Below, piece after piece: positions 11,682 through 14,151 of a DNA stretch of 14,151 bases; position 1 is the stretch's first letter; every line of letters begins with the position of its first letter. Source of the DNA: an uncultured Clostridia bacterium (GTDB lineage: Bacteria; Bacillota; Clostridia; Christensenellales; UBA1242); the NCBI GenBank assembly GCA_937896905.1, contig CALBOE010000003.1:1-14151 (forward strand). Direction: 5' to 3'. The notes below the pieces were generated by a model. That model was not told the DNA's origin. It saw only the letters and a program-made list of their open reading frames with translations, and made no database searches. Position numbers and translations under genes: made by a program.

Positions 11682-12029
11682 ATGAAAAATAAAGATATAG
11701 TCAAACCAGGTGAGTTCAGAAGAAACAATGCCAGGACAGGACATCCAGCATATATAGTTAAAATTGATATTGAACTAAATAAAGAAAAACAATCCAGGAA
11801 AAAAGTTAAATTTATTGGAATAACTGAACATTCTACAACGCATCAAATAAATAATATTCCATTAAAACAAAATCCAAACCCCAAAACGCCAACGAAACCA
11901 GCATACATACGTCCTAAATTAGACGAAGTTAATTTAACTAAAAAAACATTTGGTAAAGTTCTACTAGGATGGAAGTTTGTACCAGAAGACAAAGAAAAAG
12001 TCAATCGTGTTATAAAGCAAAAAAAATAA
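11682..12029 (+). CDS. Small basic protein of mobile-element type, unknown function
   Basis: 115 residues, ATG six bases after AGGAG, nine bases after the loader's stop, so cotranscribed. Features: RRNNARTGHPAYIVKI near the N-terminus, a beta strand pair with VKFIGITEHSTTH, then NIPLKQNPNPKTPTKPAYIR, and KKTFGKVLLGWKFVPEDKEK close to a Lys-rich end. The 'TGHPAYI...GITEHS...NPNP...AYIRP' pattern resembles small uncharacterised proteins that I recall from clostridial mobile elements; I know no function for them. Its basic charge suggests nucleic-acid contact. The minus-strand RNA at 12020-12112 terminates at its stop codon. Confidence 0.75.
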   Translation: MKNKDIVKPGEFRRNNARTGHPAYIVKIDIELNKEKQSRKKVKFIGITEHSTTHQINNIPLKQNPNPKTPTKPAYIRPKLDEVNLTKKTFGKVLLGWKFVPEDKEKVNRVIKQKK

Positions 12030-12112
12030 GCCGAGATTATTCTCGACTTCCCAACACATAGGATAATCCTACTATTCGTTGAGTTCAATTTTTTAAGCCA
12101 TAACATTAGCTT
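12020..12112 (-). ncRNA. Probable small regulatory RNA with own promoter and terminator
   Basis: A consensus promoter on the minus strand (12119-12146) would start a transcript near 12112. It would end at hairpin GUCGAGA-AUAA-UCUCGGC (12047 down to 12030), followed by UUAUUUUUUUU. The hairpin's second pair is U-G on this RNA but C/A on the other strand, so the structure is specific to leftward transcription. The ~93-base body has two more small hairpins (TAAGC/GCTTA and TAGGA/TCCTA) and no significant reading frame. It is antisense to the leader between 12029 and 12270, and may control copy number or the downstream regulator. Confidence 0.62.
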
Positions 12113-12118
12113 ACAATT

Positions 12119-12146
12119 ATTATACACAAAAAAAACAAAAAGTCAA
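12119..12146 (-). promoter_or_regulatory. Strong housekeeping promoter, minus strand
   Basis: Reading leftward: TTGACT (12146-12141), 16 bases rich in T, then TATAAT (12124-12119). Eleven of twelve hexamer positions match consensus. It drives the small RNA. Confidence 0.75.
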
Positions 12147-12199
12147 GACATAAATTAAAAAAAAAGTTACAATTCGGCCTTTCGCCTTGCCTTAAAGGG

Positions 12200-12227
12200 T
12201 TGCCGTTAACTCTACAAGAAGTATAAC
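12200..12227 (+). promoter_or_regulatory. Candidate promoter for the sigma-4-like gene
   Basis: TTGCCG (12200-12205), 16 bases, then TATAAC (12222-12227), 42 bases before the ATG. It is divergent from, and close to, the small-RNA promoter. Confidence 0.5.
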
Positions 12228-12269
12228 ACATAAAAATTTAAATATCAACACCTAAAAGAGAAAATTGTT

Positions 12270-12614
12270 ATGGATTTTAAAATATTGTTTACCTATCAAC
12301 AAAAATTAAAACAATTAGATAACAGAGCATTAAACATTGGGCTGGCATCGTCTAATCTAGGTACGACATTAGACTATGTGGATTTAATTTTAAAAATAAC
12401 AAAGCAAAAAGTTGAGGTTCTTACACAGTTAAAAGTTGCAATTAAGATATTTAATAATATGTCTATCCGTAATAAGAAGATAATTGTGCTTAAATATAAG
12501 TTAGGACTAACCAATCTTGCAATAGCGCATCATCTTGAAATTGCAGAGCGAAGTGTGTATAGGGCATTGGAACACATAAGACAAAGTTGGACAAAAAACA
12601 CACGCACAAAATAA
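12270..12614 (+). CDS. Sigma-region-4-like helix-turn-helix regulator
   Basis: 114 residues, ATG 12270; the binding site is weak (AAAGAG, 8-9 bases upstream). The first 60 residues are helical (LFTYQQKLKQLDNRALNIGL, later TLDYVDLILKITKQKVEVLT). Residues 66-106 fit a sigma-70 region 4 type helix-turn-helix (IRNKKIIVLKYKLGLTNLAI, AHHLEIAERSVYRALEHIRQ), as in phage late-gene activators of the ArpU or RinA kind in Firmicutes. It probably modulates transcription of the element, perhaps of the structural-type operon. A standalone sigma factor is unlikely because no region 2 is present. Confidence 0.75.
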   Translation: MDFKILFTYQQKLKQLDNRALNIGLASSNLGTTLDYVDLILKITKQKVEVLTQLKVAIKIFNNMSIRNKKIIVLKYKLGLTNLAIAHHLEIAERSVYRALEHIRQSWTKNTRTK

Positions 12615-12866
12615 GTCCAACCCACAGAAAACCCTCGCAAGAACACGCAAGCACAGTGTGTAACACATTATCAACAAAAAACAAAGAAAAGGCAAGAAGC
12701 GAAGCGGGGTGCATTTGAGGCGGATCGCCCGAATGTGCCCTGCTCGAGATTGCCGTTGTTTGTTGTTGGTACAACATTATTAACCGCCAACTTGTTGGCG
12801 GTGCCGTCAATTTTTAAAATTTTTTAAAAAATTTAAAATTTGAAAATTTTGAAGGGAGAAAAATTT
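12615..12866 (+). other. Structured AT-rich intergenic region
   Basis: No convincing gene. It contains a DnaA-box-like TTATCAACA (12668-12676, one mismatch to TTATCCACA), a long hairpin GGGTGCATT/AATGTGCCC (12707-12715 with 12732-12740) enclosing GGCG-GAT-CGCC, and a perfect hairpin ACCGCCAA-CTTG-TTGGCGGT (12783-12802). Then comes about 50 bases of pure A/T-type sequence with the 18-bp palindrome AAATTTTTTAAAAAATTT (12817-12834). A second origin, a leader control or a packaging site would all fit. The A/T run ends at the binding site of the next gene. Confidence 0.5.
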
Positions 12867-13100
12867 ATGAATGAAAAACAAAAACAATTAATACCAGAAA
12901 GTAAGATTTGCTTGCCAGAACTACACCAATACATATTAACAAGATTTATAGCAGATGCTAAAAAAGTTGTTTCCAACGCATTTGAAAATCCATTCGACAT
13001 AAATGGCCGTTTCCTAACTGCCGATGAGATGTATAGTAACATTTCATTGGCCTTCGATGCTTTGTTAGAGATATATTCTTGCAAAGAAGAATATATTTAA
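12867..13100 (+). CDS. Small acidic helical protein at the right end, unknown
   Basis: 77 residues from ATG 12867, 8 bases after AAGGGAG; an upstream in-frame start at 12840 lies before the binding site and is unlikely. Mainly helical: MNEKQKQLIPESKICLPELH, then QYILTRFIADAKKVVSNAFE, then TADEMYSNISLAFDALLEIY. No membrane segment or known motif. It is the last gene of the element and is followed at once by a terminator. Small proteins here in tRNA-integrated elements are sometimes excisionases, but this one lacks an evident winged-helix pattern. Confidence 0.68.
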   Translation: MNEKQKQLIPESKICLPELHQYILTRFIADAKKVVSNAFENPFDINGRFLTADEMYSNISLAFDALLEIYSCKEEYI

Positions 13101-13126
13101 AAAACAGCAGAAATATTGCTGTTTTT
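13100..13126. terminator. Bidirectional Rho-independent terminator at right end
   Basis: AAAAACAGCA (13100-13109) pairs with TGCTGTTTTT (13117-13126) around a 7-base loop. A residues before and T residues after make it usable in both directions, isolating the element from host transcription. Confidence 0.75.
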
Positions 13127-13142
13127 AGCTATGTTTTAGCTT

Positions 13143-13167
13143 AAAAGTTGGGTCAAAAATTGGGTCA
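13143..13167. repeat. Right arm-type integrase site repeats
   Basis: AAAAGTTGGGTCA (13143-13155) and AAAATTGGGTCA (13156-13167), the same motif and orientation as the copies at 142-175. From here to attR (13168-13228) the sequence is AT-rich with no other feature. Confidence 0.75.
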
Positions 13168-13228
13168 ATCAGAAATGAAAATTCACATTTTACTCTATTT
13201 TATAGTACTTTGTATTTGTGGTTGATTA

Positions 13229-13275
13229 GACTCTTAATCAGTGGGTCCAGGGTTCGAGTCCCTGAGGGTCCACCA
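13229..13275 (+). pseudogene. attR: duplicated tRNA-Lys 3' half
   Basis: Identical to 15-61, from GACTCTTAATC to the CCA. The sequence just upstream (TTGATTA) does not restore the anticodon or D stem, so this is a non-functional tRNA fragment: the host's original 3' half, displaced by insertion. It marks the right boundary of the element. Confidence 0.93.
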
Positions 13276-13285
13276 TTGGCAACTT

Positions 13286-13320
13286 AATTCGAATACTTGA
13301 AAAAGTGTTCGAATTTTTTT
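13286..13320 (+). terminator. Original host terminator of tRNA-Lys
   Basis: AATTCGAATACTT-GAAA-AAGTGTTCGAATT (13286-13315), a 13-bp stem with one T-G pair, followed by five more T residues. It starts 11 bases after the displaced CCA, so it ended the tRNA transcript before insertion. Confidence 0.85.
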
Positions 13321-13322
13321 GT

Positions 13323-13351
13323 TTGACATAATTATCATCATAAATTAAAAT
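13323..13351 (+). promoter_or_regulatory. Consensus sigma-A promoter of the hydrolase gene
   Basis: TTGACA (13323-13328), 17 bases, TAAAAT (13346-13351). About 110 bases of AT-rich untranslated leader follow before the ATG at 13464. Confidence 0.82.
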
Positions 13352-13463
13352 AAGTTTAGATGTTTATATAGATATAAATGAAAAATTTTAACATTTAATA
13401 TCAAAAAGTTTAAAGTTGTGTTATAATAAAATTGAAAATAAATATACATTGAAAGGAGTATAT

Positions 13464-14021
13464 ATGAAAAATTACTTCATAATTCATGGAAGTTTTGGTG
13501 ATAGTCAAGAACATTATTTACCATGGTTAAAGAATGAACTTCAAAAACAAGGCGAAGTTTTTTGCTTGGATTTTCCCGTTGGTGTTAATGTTCAATGTTA
13601 CAATGCGTGGGCTAAAACATTGGACCACTATAAAGATAAAATTAATCAGGATTCGATCTTTATTGGTAGAAGTATTGGACCTATTTTTGCTATTAAATAT
13701 TTGATTAACAACAATTTGAAAATAAACAAACTGGTATCCGTAAGTGGGTTTAACAACTATTCTGTAGATGGTGGCGATTATGATAAGGTAAACCAAAGTA
13801 TGTTTGTAGATAATTTGTCAAAATTTAAGAAACATTGTAATGATATAACTTGCATAATCTCTGAAAATGATCCGTATGTAAAATTGTCTGCATTAGAAGC
13901 CTTTGCTAATTCAATAGCAAATGAAATAATAAATATTAAAAATGGTGGACATTTTAACTCAGATTCTGGATATGGAACAAAATTCGAAGAACTATTAAAT
14001 TTGATAAATAATAATTGTTAG
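13464..14021 (+). CDS. RBBP9/YdeN-type alpha/beta serine hydrolase (host)
   Basis: 185 residues from ATG 13464, 5 bases after AAAGGAG; the upstream in-frame ATG at 13416 has no binding site. Small alpha/beta-hydrolase fold with IIHGS (6-10) at the oxyanion position, nucleophile S70 in GRSIGP, acid D136 in SENDPYV, and H163 in NGGHFN. This is the layout of the RBBP9/YdeN family, cytoplasmic esterase-like enzymes of mostly unknown substrate. It lies outside the element, with its own promoter, and is probably part of the host chromosome. Family assignment is firm; substrate is unknown. Confidence 0.9.
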   Translation: MKNYFIIHGSFGDSQEHYLPWLKNELQKQGEVFCLDFPVGVNVQCYNAWAKTLDHYKDKINQDSIFIGRSIGPIFAIKYLINNNLKINKLVSVSGFNNYSVDGGDYDKVNQSMFVDNLSKFKKHCNDITCIISENDPYVKLSALEAFANSIANEIINIKNGGHFNSDSGYGTKFEELLNLINNNC

Positions 14022-14103
14022 AATACTATTACCACTGTTCCGCCAAGTGAAGTCGCATTTGAACCCACGGTTTGAAGTGTCTTCTTTTTGTTTGTAAAAC
14101 TAT

Positions 14104-14142
14104 GAAAAAAAGATATGCTGTTGTTTGCATATCTTTTTTGTT
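14104..14142. terminator. Bidirectional terminator downstream of hydrolase
   Basis: AAAAAAGATATGC (14106-14118) pairs with GCATATCTTTTTT (14127-14139), 8-base loop, flanked by A and T runs. It ends the hydrolase transcript and may also end a converging one from beyond the window. Confidence 0.8.
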
Positions 14143-14151
14143 GTTTAAGGA

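Larger units (their letters stand above)
15..13275. mobile_element. Integrated prophage-like element in tRNA-Lys
   Basis: A 47-bp perfect direct repeat made of the tRNA 3' half bounds the segment, so the excised circle would be 13,214 bp. A tyrosine integrase gene lies immediately inside the left end and points toward it, as is usual for tRNA-targeting phages and islands. Cargo in order: lysogeny module (minus strand), small membrane and structural-type genes, three large anchored surface proteins, Zot-like ATPase, replication initiator, helicase loader, small RNA and regulator. No terminase, portal, tail, relaxase or transposase is visible. The boundaries are certain from sequence. The identity as an inovirus-like prophage is inferred from the Zot-like ATPase and the tiny hydrophobic proteins. 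Confidence 0.93.

Noticed and set aside
11843..12127. 94-residue minus-strand frame overlapping the small RNA
   Set aside because: It begins upstream of the predicted RNA start, lacks a ribosome site and crosses the strong terminator; the region is better explained as a non-coding RNA.
12490..12810. 106-residue minus-strand frame antisense to the sigma-4-like gene
   Set aside because: Shadow of the plus-strand gene plus hairpin region; composition is not protein-like and there is no binding site at its start.
164..13100. Integrative conjugative element or classic phage satellite
   Set aside because: No relaxase, coupling protein, type IV secretion gene, small terminase or capsid-remodelling gene seen; the Zot-like ATPase and tiny membrane proteins point elsewhere, though a new satellite type is not excluded.
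14018..14151. Minus-strand open frame ending KTLQTVGSNATSLGGTVVIV-F at 14018, overlapping the hydrolase stop
   Set aside because: The last 20 residues look protein-like, but upstream the frame runs through the 13-bp terminator hairpin and has no start or ribosome site before the window edge. It could be the tail of a converging gene or a remnant; not enough sequence to support a call.

Overview
The window holds one complete integrated genetic element of about 13.2 kb, inserted in a tRNA-Lys(CUU) gene of an AT-rich, low-GC Gram-positive (Firmicutes-type) bacterium. This rests on strong AGGAGG-type ribosome binding sites, GTG/TTG starts, consensus TTGACA/TATAAT promoters, Listeria-Bacteroides-type repeats in exported proteins, and DnaD/DnaC-style replication genes. 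I cannot name the species. The element is bounded by a 47-bp identical direct repeat (15-61 and 13229-13275) running from the anticodon loop to the encoded CCA. Short arm-type repeats (AAAAGTTGGGTCA) lie just inside both ends. Bases 13276-14151 are host flank: the tRNA's original terminator, a consensus promoter and a small serine hydrolase.

Layout. Left, minus strand (164-2055): a lysogeny operon of XRE repressor, small two-helix membrane protein, a short ORF with a possible -1 frameshift site, and tyrosine integrase. Centre-left (2056-2624): a regulatory region with palindromes, a pair of 22-bp inverted repeats, a minus-strand terminator, and the probable start of the rightward operon. Centre (2625-8157): a membrane-anchored protein, a 250-base hairpin-rich gap, five tiny genes (coiled coil, histone-tail-like basic protein, two single-helix membrane proteins that could be coat subunits), and three large proteins of about 400 residues with N-terminal membrane anchors or signals. 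Centre-right (8158-9708): a terminator, a structured leader, a Zot/pI-like ATPase and a basic partner. Right (9732-12029): a winged-helix replication initiator with 22-bp iterons inside its gene, a DnaC-like helicase loader and a small basic protein. Far right (12030-13100): a probable minus-strand small RNA, a sigma-region-4-like regulator, a structured AT-rich gap and a last small gene.

Interpretation (inference). There is no terminase, portal, large capsid, tail, holin, relaxase or type IV secretion gene. The Zot-like ATPase, tiny hydrophobic proteins and anchored surface proteins fit a filamentous (inovirus-like) prophage that extrudes virions through the envelope. There is, however, no rolling-circle Rep. 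Replication appears to rely on an iteron-binding initiator plus a helicase loader, as in tailed phages that replicate from a theta origin. That pairing, with several nested hairpins in the gaps between genes, is the most likely undescribed system here. A satellite or a non-tailed virus with a different packaging ATPase remains possible.
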